A stretch of DNA of 64,000 bases from Xylanibacter muris (GTDB taxonomy: Bacteria; Bacteroidota; Bacteroidia; Bacteroidales; Bacteroidaceae), in NCBI RefSeq assembly GCF_013166605.1, contig NZ_JABKKF010000002.1:372001-436000 (forward strand), in the 5' to 3' direction. The position numbers were made by a program, and so were the translations under genes. This document shows positions 15,963 to 24,794 of this stretch, piece after piece; position 1 is the first letter of the stretch, and every line of letters starts with the position of its first letter. The notes under the pieces were generated by a model. It saw only the letters and a program-made list of their open reading frames with translations, had not been told where the DNA came from and did not search any database.

Positions 15963-17030
15963 CTATAATTGTGCCCGTCTATAGAATTGGATGTTTTCTT
16001 GTGTGAGAAACTCTATAGGCATATAATTTACCGTGTTTACTTTCATTTTCAGCACAATGGATTCAAACAGCGTCTCGATACATGAATATCCTTGCATGTA
16101 TGCGTGTTGTGCTATGAGGAACGATATGGTGCCGTTTTTAACGCATTCTGCATTTTTCCTGACCATGTCATATCCCATGATCTTCACGTTGTTTATATTC
16201 TTTTTCTGAAAATATTCGCCTAAGATGTAGGCATGGGAGTTGAATGTTATGCAATTGCTTACATCCTTATGTGTGCTGAAAAAGGAATCAAGGATATTTT
16301 CGTATTCCGAAGGGTCTGTATCCAAGGGCAGGTCCACTTCCGATATTCTGATGTTTGGAAAAAAGTTGCTCATATAATTCAAAAAGCCTTTTTCGCGGTC
16401 TTCCTGCTGTTTGCTTGCCACATTCCCGTTTTTCATTTGTTTCATTATCGTAACCTCCTTGTCTTTTCCGGCGATAAGCATGAGCATTCTTCCTGCAAAA
16501 TAGCCGCTTCTGAAAGAATCCTGTCCGTAGAAAGACAAAGGATTGAGGTCCGGAATATATGAGTCTAATAGAATAAATGGAATGTTTTTCTCATGCAACT
16601 TATCTGTGAATGCCTTTGTTATATCATGTTCGGAGGGAACAATAATGACTCCGTCCGGTTTTTCCTCAAGACATTTTTTTGTCATGTCTGTGAAAGTGTT
16701 CTGATGGAAGCGTCTGTAATACATCATAGTGACCTTAATATGGAAGTCGCTTCTTCTTTCGCATGCGGCCATGGCCCCTTCCTCGATCTCCTCCCAATAT
16801 GTTTCCGACTCATGTCTTGGTATCAGACAAATAAAGTTGTATTTTTTGTTGTGTGCCAATGCACTTGCGTACATATTGGGCTTGTAGTTTATCTCCTTGA
16901 GTGTCTTTTCAACTTTTGCTCTTGACTCCTTTGAAACATTCGGACGATTATGCAGTACTCTGTCTACTGTTCCTATTGAAACTCCGGAAAGCCTTGCAAT
17001 ATCCTTGATTCTGATTTTATCTGTGGTCAT
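15963..17030 (-). CDS. LacI-family transcriptional regulator
   Basis: 355 aa. The N-terminal helix-turn-helix (IRIKDIARLSGVSIGTVDRV, residues ~6-25) plus the hinge region (NYKPNMYASALA) is canonical LacI. The rest is a periplasmic-binding-protein-like effector domain (IPRHESETYW, DGVIIVPSEHD). It lies between uxaA and the divergent kdgK-eda genes, so it most likely controls both in response to a hexuronate-derived ligand; this is inference from position. The start at 17028-17030 is well placed before the helix-turn-helix. Confidence 0.9.
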   Translation of the reverse strand: MTTDKIRIKDIARLSGVSIGTVDRVLHNRPNVSKESRAKVEKTLKEINYKPNMYASALAHNKKYNFICLIPRHESETYWEEIEEGAMAACERRSDFHIKVTMMYYRRFHQNTFTDMTKKCLEEKPDGVIIVPSEHDITKAFTDKLHEKNIPFILLDSYIPDLNPLSFYGQDSFRSGYFAGRMLMLIAGKDKEVTIMKQMKNGNVASKQQEDREKGFLNYMSNFFPNIRISEVDLPLDTDPSEYENILDSFFSTHKDVSNCITFNSHAYILGEYFQKKNINNVKIMGYDMVRKNAECVKNGTISFLIAQHAYMQGYSCIETLFESIVLKMKVNTVNYMPIEFLTQENIQFYRRAQL

Positions 17031-17389
17031 GTGCGTATCCGATAACTAAGTTCGTACCCGTGTTTTTGTATTTCTTTCCGTAAAAAACAATGGTATTTAT
17101 CAATGCAAAAATACCAATAAAAATTGAATTGTGCCAATACACGACAGAAAAAAATATCAAAAGCAGAAAAAAAAGTATTTTTGTTTCGCCAATTCGGAAA
17201 TTAGTATTATTTTTGCCAGCGTAAATGAATACTTTTATCATGAAATCATGTTTACATAATAGTCGTAGGGCATCAATTGTTGATGTTGTCGGTGACAAAA
17301 GTTTGGATATTGTGATGAAAGATATTAGAGATATTATAAGGAAAAACAAACTTAAAAATAACTTAATTTATTAATTTAATAAAAATAAA
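17031..17389. promoter_or_regulatory. Divergent control region between lacI regulator and kdgK
   Basis: A plus-strand -7 box TATTTTTGC (17208-17216) has a TTTTTG stretch upstream at 17178-17183 (spacing slightly long). The kdgK leader is ~165 nt. It contains an inverted repeat CATCAA-TTG-TTGATG at 17270-17284 that could be a LacI-type operator. The stretch 17090-17180 is A-rich. No protein gene is evident here; a 110-codon minus-strand frame extends over it but overlaps the regulator start and this promoter. Confidence 0.5.
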
Positions 17390-18415
17390 ATGGCAAAAGT
17401 TGTGACTTTGGGAGAGATTATGCTCCGTCTGTCTTCTCCTGGACAGAAAAGATTTGTTCAAAGTGAGTTTTTTGATGTTGTATATGGTGGCGGTGAGGCA
17501 AATGTTGCCGTAAGCTGCTCCAACTATGGTCATGATGCTTACTTTGTGTCAAAGTTGCCTAAACATGAGATTGGTCAGTGTGCGGTAAATTCCTTACGCA
17601 AATATGGCGTGCATACGGATTTCATTGCCCGCGGCGGTGACCGTGTGGGTATTTATTATCTTGAAACAGGTGCTTCAATGCGTCCTTCGAAGGTGATTTA
17701 CGACCGTGCAGGCAGTTCTATTGCGGAAGCTACCCCCGAAGACTTTGATTTTGATAAGATTATGGAAGGTGCCGACTGGTTCCATTGGAGCGGCATCACT
17801 CCTGCCATAAGCGACAAGGCTGCCGAACTGACAAGGCTTGCCTGTGAGGCTGCGAAACGTCATGGCGTGACTGTTTCCGTAGATCTTAACTTCCGTAAGA
17901 AGCTTTGGACTTCTGAAAAGGCACAGAGCATAATGAAGCCTCTGATGAAATATGTTGATGTTTGCATTGGTAACGAAGAGGACGCACAGCTTTGTCTCGG
18001 ATTCAAGCCTGAGGCTGATGTTGAAGGCGGTAAGACCGATGCGGAAGGTTATTATGGCATTTTCCAGGGCATGATGAAGGAATTCGGATTTAAATATGTC
18101 GTATCTACATTGCGCGAGTCTTTCTCGGCTACACATAATGGCTGGAAAGCCCTTATATATAATGGTAAGGAGTTCTACCAGAGCAAGCGTTACGATATCA
18201 TGCCTATCATTGACCGTGTAGGCGGAGGTGATTCTTTCTCAGGCGGTTTGATTCATGGCCTGCTTACATACCCGGATAATCAGGGTGCCGCTCTTGAGTT
18301 TGCTGTTGCCGCATCGGCATTGAAGCATACCGTTCCCGGTGACTTCAATCTTGTAAGCAAAGAAGAGGTGGAAAGCCTTGCAGGAGGTGACGCTTCCGGT
18401 CGTGTACAGCGTTAA
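17390..18415 (+). CDS. kdgK: 2-keto-3-deoxygluconate kinase (PfkB family)
   Basis: 341 aa. N-terminal VTLGEIMLRLSSPG and GGGEANVAVSCSNYG are the PfkB substrate-binding part. C-terminal DRVGGGDSFSGGLIHGLL (near residue 275) is the ATP/anion-hole and catalytic-Asp motif. The GEIMLRL start and the neighbouring eda favour KDG kinase over other sugar kinases. It phosphorylates KDG to KDPG. The upstream region is shared with the LacI regulator. Confidence 0.92.
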   Translation: MAKVVTLGEIMLRLSSPGQKRFVQSEFFDVVYGGGEANVAVSCSNYGHDAYFVSKLPKHEIGQCAVNSLRKYGVHTDFIARGGDRVGIYYLETGASMRPSKVIYDRAGSSIAEATPEDFDFDKIMEGADWFHWSGITPAISDKAAELTRLACEAAKRHGVTVSVDLNFRKKLWTSEKAQSIMKPLMKYVDVCIGNEEDAQLCLGFKPEADVEGGKTDAEGYYGIFQGMMKEFGFKYVVSTLRESFSATHNGWKALIYNGKEFYQSKRYDIMPIIDRVGGGDSFSGGLIHGLLTYPDNQGAALEFAVAASALKHTVPGDFNLVSKEEVESLAGGDASGRVQR

Positions 18416-18449
18416 TGTATTTCATTAATATATTTAAAGAATATTGTCA

Positions 18450-19118
18450 ATGGCTAAATTTGATAAGATAGCAGTCCTGGCCAAAATAGGTCAGACAGGT
18501 ATGGTTCCTGTATTCTATCATAAGGATGCGGAAACTGCAAAGAAAGTTGTAAAGGCTTGTTATGATGGCGGTGTACGCGCGTTTGAGTTTACAAACCGCG
18601 GTGACTTCGCACATGAAGTGTTTGCTGAAGTTGTTAAGTTTGCGGCAAAGGAATGTCCTGAACTGGCCATGGGTGTCGGCTCTGTTGTTGATCCTGCGAC
18701 CGCCGCTCTTTATATTCAGCTTGGGGCATGTTTCATAGTAGGTCCGTTGTTTAATCCAGAGGTTTCAAAGATTTGCAACCGTCGTCTTGTCGCTTATACG
18801 CCTGGTTGCGGAAGCGTTTCTGAAATCGGGGCGGCACAGGAGACAGGATGCGACCTTTGCAAGGTGTTTCCGGGTGACGTGTTGGGGCCGAACCTCGTGA
18901 AGGGGCTTATGGCTCCTATGCCATGGTCTAAGCTCATGGTTACAGGCGGTGTTTCTCCGGACGAGGAAAATCTTAAGTCTTGGATTAAAGCCGGTGTTTA
19001 TTGTGTCGGAATGGGGTCAAAACTGTTCCCGAAAGATGTTATCGCCGCAGAAAACTGGCAGGCTATTACAGACAAATGTGCAGAGGCTCTTGGATATATT
19101 GCTAAGGCACGCGCTTAA
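18450..19118 (+). CDS. eda: KDPG/KHG aldolase
   Basis: 222 aa from the ATG at 18450 (a TTG two codons earlier is possible). Class I aldolase of the Eda family. [17 protein letters not shown] matches the substrate-binding start. [19 protein letters not shown] and [11 protein letters not shown] follow, then the Schiff-base lysine in [11 protein letters not shown], and the phosphate-binding [12 protein letters not shown]. It cleaves KDPG to pyruvate and glyceraldehyde-3-phosphate, completing the hexuronate/Entner-Doudoroff branch with uxaA and kdgK. 34 bp after kdgK and only 7 bp before the sensor kinase gene. Confidence 0.95.
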   Translation: MAKFDKIAVLAKIGQTGMVPVFYHKDAETAKKVVKACYDGGVRAFEFTNRGDFAHEVFAEVVKFAAKECPELAMGVGSVVDPATAALYIQLGACFIVGPLFNPEVSKICNRRLVAYTPGCGSVSEIGAAQETGCDLCKVFPGDVLGPNLVKGLMAPMPWSKLMVTGGVSPDEENLKSWIKAGVYCVGMGSKLFPKDVIAAENWQAITDKCAEALGYIAKARA

Positions 19119-19125
19119 AATAAAG

Positions 19126-22100
19126 ATGACAAAAGGTTTCACATGGCTTATATGCCTGTGGAGCCTTTTTCTTATATCAGCCTGCTCACATTCGGATAGG
19201 CATACTGTGAACAGGTTGAATGATATTTCCTATGCCTGTCATTACCGTAATCTTGATTCTACATATCATTATGCCCGTCAGGCATATATTAATTCCGGAA
19301 ATTATGATGCCGGAAAGGCTGAGGCGTATAATAATTATGCTTTTGTCAGCATTGCCCGTATGGATTATGACATGGCCATGAAACAGCTTGACACGGTGGC
19401 TCTTTTTACTGATAATCAGATAGAGTTGCTGGTGGCGGATGTCTTGCAGATGAGATTGTGCCAGCGCATGTCGCGTAATAAGGAGTTTTATGATTATCGT
19501 GAGCGTGCGAGGAAAAGGATTGAGCGTATTAATGAAGAGAGAGACAGACTTGACGACCGTACATTGTCGCGCTTAATTTATGCGGAGAGTGAGTATGCCA
19601 TAGTGAGTTCCACATATTTCCATTATATCGGTTTGCCAAGAAAGTCGGCGGATGCCTTGGCTGAAATAGATGCCGATGGGGAAATAAGACGTGATACGGC
19701 TCAGTTTCTAAATTATTTATATAATGTAGGTGCGGGCGGAATCATTTCCGGTGAGTCTGCCATGGATATAAATCAAAGAGAGATTGAGTATTTGGTTCAG
19801 TGTTTTGTATTGGCAAGGAATTGCGGGATGCATTATTTTGTTGCGAATGCACTTTCTGCAATGTCAGAGCATTTGATAATTAAAAATATAGGTGGCGCAC
19901 TGATAGATGATAACAGAGCCTTGTTTAATTATATGTATCCGAAGGATTTGTCGGAAGACACGCTTGCTTATAGATTTGCCGAGAGGGCGTTGGATATATT
20001 CAAGGCTTATGGCGATGTTTATCAGATTTCCGGAGCATATCGGACTCTTGCATCGTGCTGTCATGCAACAGGAAATGACAAAGAAGCTCTTTCACATCTT
20101 GAGAAGGCTTTGAACGAACCGAAGATAAAGCAGGCCCCGGATCTTATCGCGAGCATAAGCGAGCAGTTGAGCGTTGTCTATTCTGCTATAAATAATAAGG
20201 CATCAAGTGACTATTACCGGAATGTTTATCTTGACTTGCAGGAGCAGACACGTCAGGATAAATATCTGGAGGCAAGGGCCGGCATGTACAATGCGATGTC
20301 TGTGCAGTTGAATATAATGATAGCGGCTGTTCTTTCTGCAATTGTATTGCTCGTATTTCTGCTGTGGCGTTTCAGTAGCTTATATAGAAAACGGAGGCGT
20401 AGCGAAACTCTTGATTATCTTCTTGACCCGTTGCGTCAATGGGAACAGGACAATCAAAAGAATGTGGAGAGACTTTCTGATGAGTATGAGTGTCTGATGG
20501 AACAATGTGCAATAAGCAATGCGCATATAAAAGAGGAGAAGAGGAGAGGGCTTGAGAACAGGGCAAAGGTTTCATTGGTGCTGAGTATAACACCGTTTAT
20601 AGACCGTATAATAAATGAGGCGGACAAACTTACGAGACGTGACGAGAGTCATGATATGCAGATGTCACGGTATGCCTATATCTGTGAGCTCGCAGAAAAG
20701 ATTGCTGAGTATAATGACGTGCTGACGCATTGGATACAAATGCGTAAAGGTATATTGAGCATACATATAGAAAGTTTCCGGTTGAGTGAGCTGTTTGGTA
20801 TTGTGGCAAAAAGCAAAACGGCATTCGCCATGAATGGGATAGAGCTTGATGTGAGGAATGACGGGGCGGATATACCGGTGAAAGCCGATAAGATACTTAC
20901 TCTGTTTATGATAAACACCTTGACAGACAATGCTCGGAAAGCAACACGGAAAGGAGGAACGGTTAGTGTTTATGCGGTGGTTGGGACGGGATATGTGGAA
21001 GTGTCGGTTGCTGACACGGGTAAAGGACTTTCACATGAGGAAATAAAGCTTATCTTTAATCGTAAGACATATAGCGGAGGGCATGGTTTCGGACTTATGA
21101 ACTGTCAAGGGATAATTGAGAAGTATCGTAAGTTGAGCACCATTTTCTCTGTATGTTCTATATCTGCAGAGAGTAAACAGGGTGAGGGCAGCAGATTCTT
21201 CTTCCGCCTTCCAAAAGGAATTATGAATACAGTATCATTCATAATTGTATTTTTTTCGGCCTTGTTTCCCGGTCCGGCAAAATCTCAGGAGGTTGTTTCT
21301 AAGGATTTTTCCGAAATGTCTCCGGTGCCGTATAATATCGTTATGGCTCATGCGTTTGCCGATAGCGCATATTATTCGAATATACGGGGTACTTATAGTC
21401 AGACGATTACATTTGCGGATTCTTGCCGTAAATATCTTAATGCCTATTACCTTGAACATAATCCAGGCGGAAAATATAAGATGCAGAGACAAGGTAATGT
21501 TTCCTTGCTTGCTCCTGAAATAAAATGGTATCGTGACAGTTTGAAAACCAGCTATAAGACAATCCTGCTTATAAGAAATGAAAGTGCGGTTGCTGCTTTG
21601 GCATTGCACAAGTGGGATTTATATATATATAATAATAAGGTGTATACACAACTGTTCAAGGAGATGTCTGCAGACAATAAGCTGGCTGATTATTGTAGGA
21701 TGATGAGCATGTCTCAAACAAACAAGACCATAGCCGTCACATTACTCATACTGATTCTTGTTTCAATACTTCCTGCTTATTATTTTTTATATTATCGTCA
21801 CAGGCTTTATTACAAGTTTTGTGTTGAACAGGTAAAGAATATCAATAACTTGTTGGTGAGCAGTGCATTACCGGAAGACAAGTTGAAGGAGATAGAGTCG
21901 TATAATCTGAGAAGTTATCCGGAGAATCTTAGAAATATTGTTTTGCAGATAAAATCATCGTTGAATAAAGCTGTAGATATGAGTTACGACAAGAAAATGC
22001 GTATAGAGCTTGCCGGTGATGAATTGAGCAGAACAGAATATGAGATCAGTAATCTGTATGTAAGCAATTCAATACTTGATAATTGTCTTTCAACGTTGAA

Positions 22101-22677
22101 GCATGAGACAATGTATTATCCAAGCAGATTGATACGGTTGGCCGGTGGAAAAGAAAGAGACAGCGGTAATATAAAAGAGCTTGCCGATTATTATCACGAA
22201 CTGTATACGTTACTTTCAATGCAGGCTATGCGTCAGGTGCAGAATATGAAAATAGATGTCGTCCCTGTCGGTCTGAAAGACATTCTTCCGAAATACGTGG
22301 CGTATGAGGGTAATGACATTATATTGTTGGGTAACAGAGAACTTCTGATATATCTTTTTGAACTTCTGTTCAGTTTGTCAGGACATAAGGATACGGCAGC
22401 AGAGGCATCTGATGGGGTTGGATACTTTACGGAATACATGTCTGTTGGAAATATCGGGAATGACTATGCCAGAATAAGTATCACAATGCCTTCCTTGAAT
22501 TTTCCAGTGAAGGATGTGGCGGATTTGTTCACTCCGTCAAAGAGCCGTATTAAGTATTTGCTTTGCAGGCAAATAGTTCGCGATCATTCCGAGATAACCA
22601 ATCGACGCGGTTGTGGTATTTCCGCAAGGAGTGATGAGGGAGTGGTTGTGGTTGATGTGGTGTTGCCGAAAAAATAA
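19126..22677 (+). CDS. Double-module sensor kinase (DUF5112/DUF5113-like)
   Basis: 1183 aa from the ATG at 19126, which begins a lipoprotein-like signal (MTKGFTWLICLWSLFLISAC). Residues ~30-390 are TPR-like helices, predicted periplasmic. A membrane segment at ~396-418 leads to a cytoplasmic module with an intact HATPase: N box near 595 (NTLTDNARKA), G1 DTGKGL near 629, G2 GHGFGL near 649. At residue 700 a second hydrophobic signal-like segment (MNTVSFIIVFFSALFPG) starts a second periplasmic part, then a membrane helix near 865-890. The last cytoplasmic module has an H-box-like KHETMYYPSRL near 990 but no clear G boxes. The partner regulator follows 39 bp downstream. The family assignment is from memory of Bacteroidetes DUF5112/5113 proteins. 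Confidence 0.8.
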   Translation: MTKGFTWLICLWSLFLISACSHSDRHTVNRLNDISYACHYRNLDSTYHYARQAYINSGNYDAGKAEAYNNYAFVSIARMDYDMAMKQLDTVALFTDNQIELLVADVLQMRLCQRMSRNKEFYDYRERARKRIERINEERDRLDDRTLSRLIYAESEYAIVSSTYFHYIGLPRKSADALAEIDADGEIRRDTAQFLNYLYNVGAGGIISGESAMDINQREIEYLVQCFVLARNCGMHYFVANALSAMSEHLIIKNIGGALIDDNRALFNYMYPKDLSEDTLAYRFAERALDIFKAYGDVYQISGAYRTLASCCHATGNDKEALSHLEKALNEPKIKQAPDLIASISEQLSVVYSAINNKASSDYYRNVYLDLQEQTRQDKYLEARAGMYNAMSVQLNIMIAAVLSAIVLLVFLLWRFSSLYRKRRRSETLDYLLDPLRQWEQDNQKNVERLSDEYECLMEQCAISNAHIKEEKRRGLENRAKVSLVLSITPFIDRIINEADKLTRRDESHDMQMSRYAYICELAEKIAEYNDVLTHWIQMRKGILSIHIESFRLSELFGIVAKSKTAFAMNGIELDVRNDGADIPVKADKILTLFMINTLTDNARKATRKGGTVSVYAVVGTGYVEVSVADTGKGLSHEEIKLIFNRKTYSGGHGFGLMNCQGIIEKYRKLSTIFSVCSISAESKQGEGSRFFFRLPKGIMNTVSFIIVFFSALFPGPAKSQEVVSKDFSEMSPVPYNIVMAHAFADSAYYSNIRGTYSQTITFADSCRKYLNAYYLEHNPGGKYKMQRQGNVSLLAPEIKWYRDSLKTSYKTILLIRNESAVAALALHKWDLYIYNNKVYTQLFKEMSADNKLADYCRMMSMSQTNKTIAVTLLILILVSILPAYYFLYYRHRLYYKFCVEQVKNINNLLVSSALPEDKLKEIESYNLRSYPENLRNIVLQIKSSLNKAVDMSYDKKMRIELAGDELSRTEYEISNLYVSNSILDNCLSTLKHETMYYPSRLIRLAGGKERDSGNIKELADYYHELYTLLSMQAMRQVQNMKIDVVPVGLKDILPKYVAYEGNDIILLGNRELLIYLFELLFSLSGHKDTAAEASDGVGYFTEYMSVGNIGNDYARISITMPSLNFPVKDVADLFTPSKSRIKYLLCRQIVRDHSEITNRRGCGISARSDEGVVVVDVVLPKK

Positions 22678-22716
22678 GCATAATAAAGAATTTGAAGTAT
22701 TATATTAACAGGAACA

Positions 22717-23442
22717 ATGGAAAAGTTTAGAGTCATAATAGTGGAAGATGTTCCTTTGGAGCTAAAGGGAACTGAAGGAATAATACGTAATGACATACCG
22801 GAAGCGGATATAATCGGTACGGCAGATGACGAAGCGTCATATTGGAAACTGATGCGCAAGGGCATACCGGATCTTGTCCTTTTGGATTTGGGATTAGGAG
22901 GCTCAACGACTGTAGGTGTGGAGATATGCCGTCAGACAAAGCGTGAGCATCCTTCGGTAAAAGTCCTGATATTTACCGGTGAGATTCTAAATGAGAAGTT
23001 ATGGGTTGATGTTCTTGATGCCGGTGCGGATGGAATAATATTGAAAACAGGCGAGTTATTGACCAGGATTGATGTTTGCAGCGTGATGGAAGGCAAACGT
23101 TTTGTATTTAATCAGCCTATAATAGAGAGAATTGTCGGATGTTTCAAGCATTATGTCGGTAATCAGATTATGCGGCAGGAAGCTTTTGTCAATTATGAGA
23201 TAGATGAATATGACGAGCGTTTCCTGCGTCATCTTGCTTTGGGATATACAAAAGAGCAGATAACAAACTTACGCGGTATGCCTTTTGGGGTTAAAAGTCT
23301 TGAAAAGCGTCAGAATGAATTGGTGCAGAAGCTTTTTCCTGATAGTAACGGGCGGGTGGGAATCAATGCCACACGTCTGGTAGTCAGGGCTTTGGAACTT
23401 CATATACTTGATATTGAAAATCTTGTTGCAGATGAGGAATAG
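22717..23442 (+). CDS. Response regulator (DUF5932-like output domain)
   Basis: 241 aa. The N-terminal receiver is complete: acidic VED at residues 9-11, phospho-acceptor D57 in LVLLDLGL, T/S switch in IFTGE and conserved K in ILKTGE. The C-terminal ~75 residues (from DEYDERFLRHLALGYTKEQI) form a helix-turn-helix output that looks like a diverged LuxR-type domain. It follows the double kinase by 39 bp and overlaps the next gene by 11 bp, so it is almost certainly the kinase's partner. Targets are unknown; kdgK-eda upstream are possible. Confidence 0.85.
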   Translation: MEKFRVIIVEDVPLELKGTEGIIRNDIPEADIIGTADDEASYWKLMRKGIPDLVLLDLGLGGSTTVGVEICRQTKREHPSVKVLIFTGEILNEKLWVDVLDAGADGIILKTGELLTRIDVCSVMEGKRFVFNQPIIERIVGCFKHYVGNQIMRQEAFVNYEIDEYDERFLRHLALGYTKEQITNLRGMPFGVKSLEKRQNELVQKLFPDSNGRVGINATRLVVRALELHILDIENLVADEE

Positions 23443-24067
23443 GAGTAAAGTTTATGATTTTATAATAAAGGGTTTGCTTGTTTCCAATGCTGTTTTATTT
23501 GTCGGGGCATGGCTGTTTGCAGCAGGATTTCCTGATATGGGAATACGTTCTTTATTAAGTGCAGAGGGAATAAGGTGGGTGTTCTCGAATTTTATATCCT
23601 CGTTGCAGACTCCGTTGCTGATATATATTATTCTTGTTTTTATGGCTTACGGATGTGTTAGGGAAAGCGGAATACTGTCACTTGCGCATTTCTTTAAAGG
23701 TGTTGCCTACAGACAGCGGCTCGCTTTATGGTTTACGTTGGCTGTCGTTGTATTGTATATAGGTATGATAGTATTTCTTACATGTATTCCCCATGCCTTG
23801 CTTCTTAGTGTTACAGGGGAGTTATGGCCTTCGCCATTCAGTGCGGCATTAGTACCTGTCATATCTGTCGGAGTAATGTTCGTTACTGTTGTATACGGAG
23901 GCGTCTCTGGTTCTTTCCATTCTTTCTCGGATGTTATTATTGCTGTTTGTTCAGGTATCTCCTCTGCTTCTCCTGTTATTTTCCTTTATATTCTTGCAAT
24001 GCAATTCTGTTCCTGTGTCTTGTATGTTGCGGGGGCTGATTTTCGTGATATCTTGTTCTCTATTTGA
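23432..24067 (+). CDS. Membrane protein resembling the N-terminal half of AbgT transporters
   Basis: 211 aa from the ATG at 23432, which overlaps the regulator's end by 11 bp (coupled translation). About five or six hydrophobic segments. The stretch GIRSLLSAEGIRWVFSNFIS followed by an RESGI turn recalls the early part of AbgT (p-aminobenzoyl-glutamate) transporters, which are ~500 aa, so this is half length. It ends naturally at a stop just before the convergent LuxR gene. It may be a reduced transporter or an independent membrane partner of the two-component pair. Function unknown. Confidence 0.6.
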   Translation: MRNRSKVYDFIIKGLLVSNAVLFVGAWLFAAGFPDMGIRSLLSAEGIRWVFSNFISSLQTPLLIYIILVFMAYGCVRESGILSLAHFFKGVAYRQRLALWFTLAVVVLYIGMIVFLTCIPHALLLSVTGELWPSPFSAALVPVISVGVMFVTVVYGGVSGSFHSFSDVIIAVCSGISSASPVIFLYILAMQFCSCVLYVAGADFRDILFSI

Positions 24068-24070
24068 ATA

Positions 24071-24676
24071 CTATATGTCGCTGATGTCCACATAACCATG
24101 CATTACGGCATATATAGTAAGTGCAGATACGCTTTTTATCTGCAGTTTATCCATGATGTTTTTTCTATGGCTTATAACGGTGGTAATGGCAATATTAAGT
24201 ATGTCGGCGATTTCCTTGTTTATATACCCCTTGACAATAAGGGTCATCACCTCTGTCTCACGGTTGGTAAGTGGATTTGCCGCCGCCTGATTCATGGATG
24301 GGGCAGGGAGATTTCTTCCGTTTTTATGTGCGTGCTGTTCTAATATTAGCAGTTGTTTTATAAGTTGTTTTTCCGGTTGGTTCACACAGATGGAATGAAA
24401 TCCGGATGGGCAATTGGATATTTTGTTCTGTGATGTGTTATCGGCTATGGAGTGGGACAGGACAATGGTTTTATTTCGTATCCGGCAAAAATAGTCCATA
24501 TTGCTTAGCATAACCTCTGTAGATACAAAGTAGTGGTTTATTTCATCATCGATACATGCTTGTATCATATCTTCTACAGACATGAATGTGTATACATTTG
24601 CCATAGGGATAATACTCTGAAGAATATTTTTCAGCCCAATGGCGGCAAGTGTGTTGCGGTCTATTATGACAAGCAT
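24071..24676 (-). CDS. LuxR-family regulator with degenerate receiver
   Basis: 201 aa. The C-terminal 65 residues are a classic LuxR/GerE helix-turn-helix (LTNRETEVMTLIVKGYINKE, then ISHRKNIMDKL). The N-terminal ~110 residues look like a receiver (MLVIIDRN) but have serine (S52) where the phospho-aspartate is expected and lack the switch residues. It is therefore probably a phosphorylation-independent regulator. It lies tail-to-tail with the AbgT-like gene (3-bp gap). No kinase partner is encoded on its strand. Confidence 0.85.
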   Translation of the reverse strand: MLVIIDRNTLAAIGLKNILQSIIPMANVYTFMSVEDMIQACIDDEINHYFVSTEVMLSNMDYFCRIRNKTIVLSHSIADNTSQNKISNCPSGFHSICVNQPEKQLIKQLLILEQHAHKNGRNLPAPSMNQAAANPLTNRETEVMTLIVKGYINKEIADILNIAITTVISHRKNIMDKLQIKSVSALTIYAVMHGYVDISDI

Positions 24677-24733
24677 ATTTCTCGTTAATTCAACGGATTA
24701 TAAAAAATAAGTGGGAGAGGAGGAATTACCATT

Positions 24734-24778
24734 AAAACAGAAATGACGGAGAAAGTATGTCTCCGTCATTTCTGTTTT
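24734..24778. terminator. Strong bidirectional terminator after oadB
   Basis: AAAACAGAAATGACGGAGA pairs perfectly (19 bp) with TCTCCGTCATTTCTGTTTT around a 7-base loop. The A/T ends serve as U-tracts on either strand. It ends the oadB-side operon. Confidence 0.9.
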
Positions 24779-24794
24779 GGCAATACATACTTAG

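Noticed and set aside
17017..17349. 110-codon minus-strand frame upstream of the LacI gene
   Set aside because: It overlaps the regulator's start and the kdgK promoter, is A/T-driven and low in complexity.
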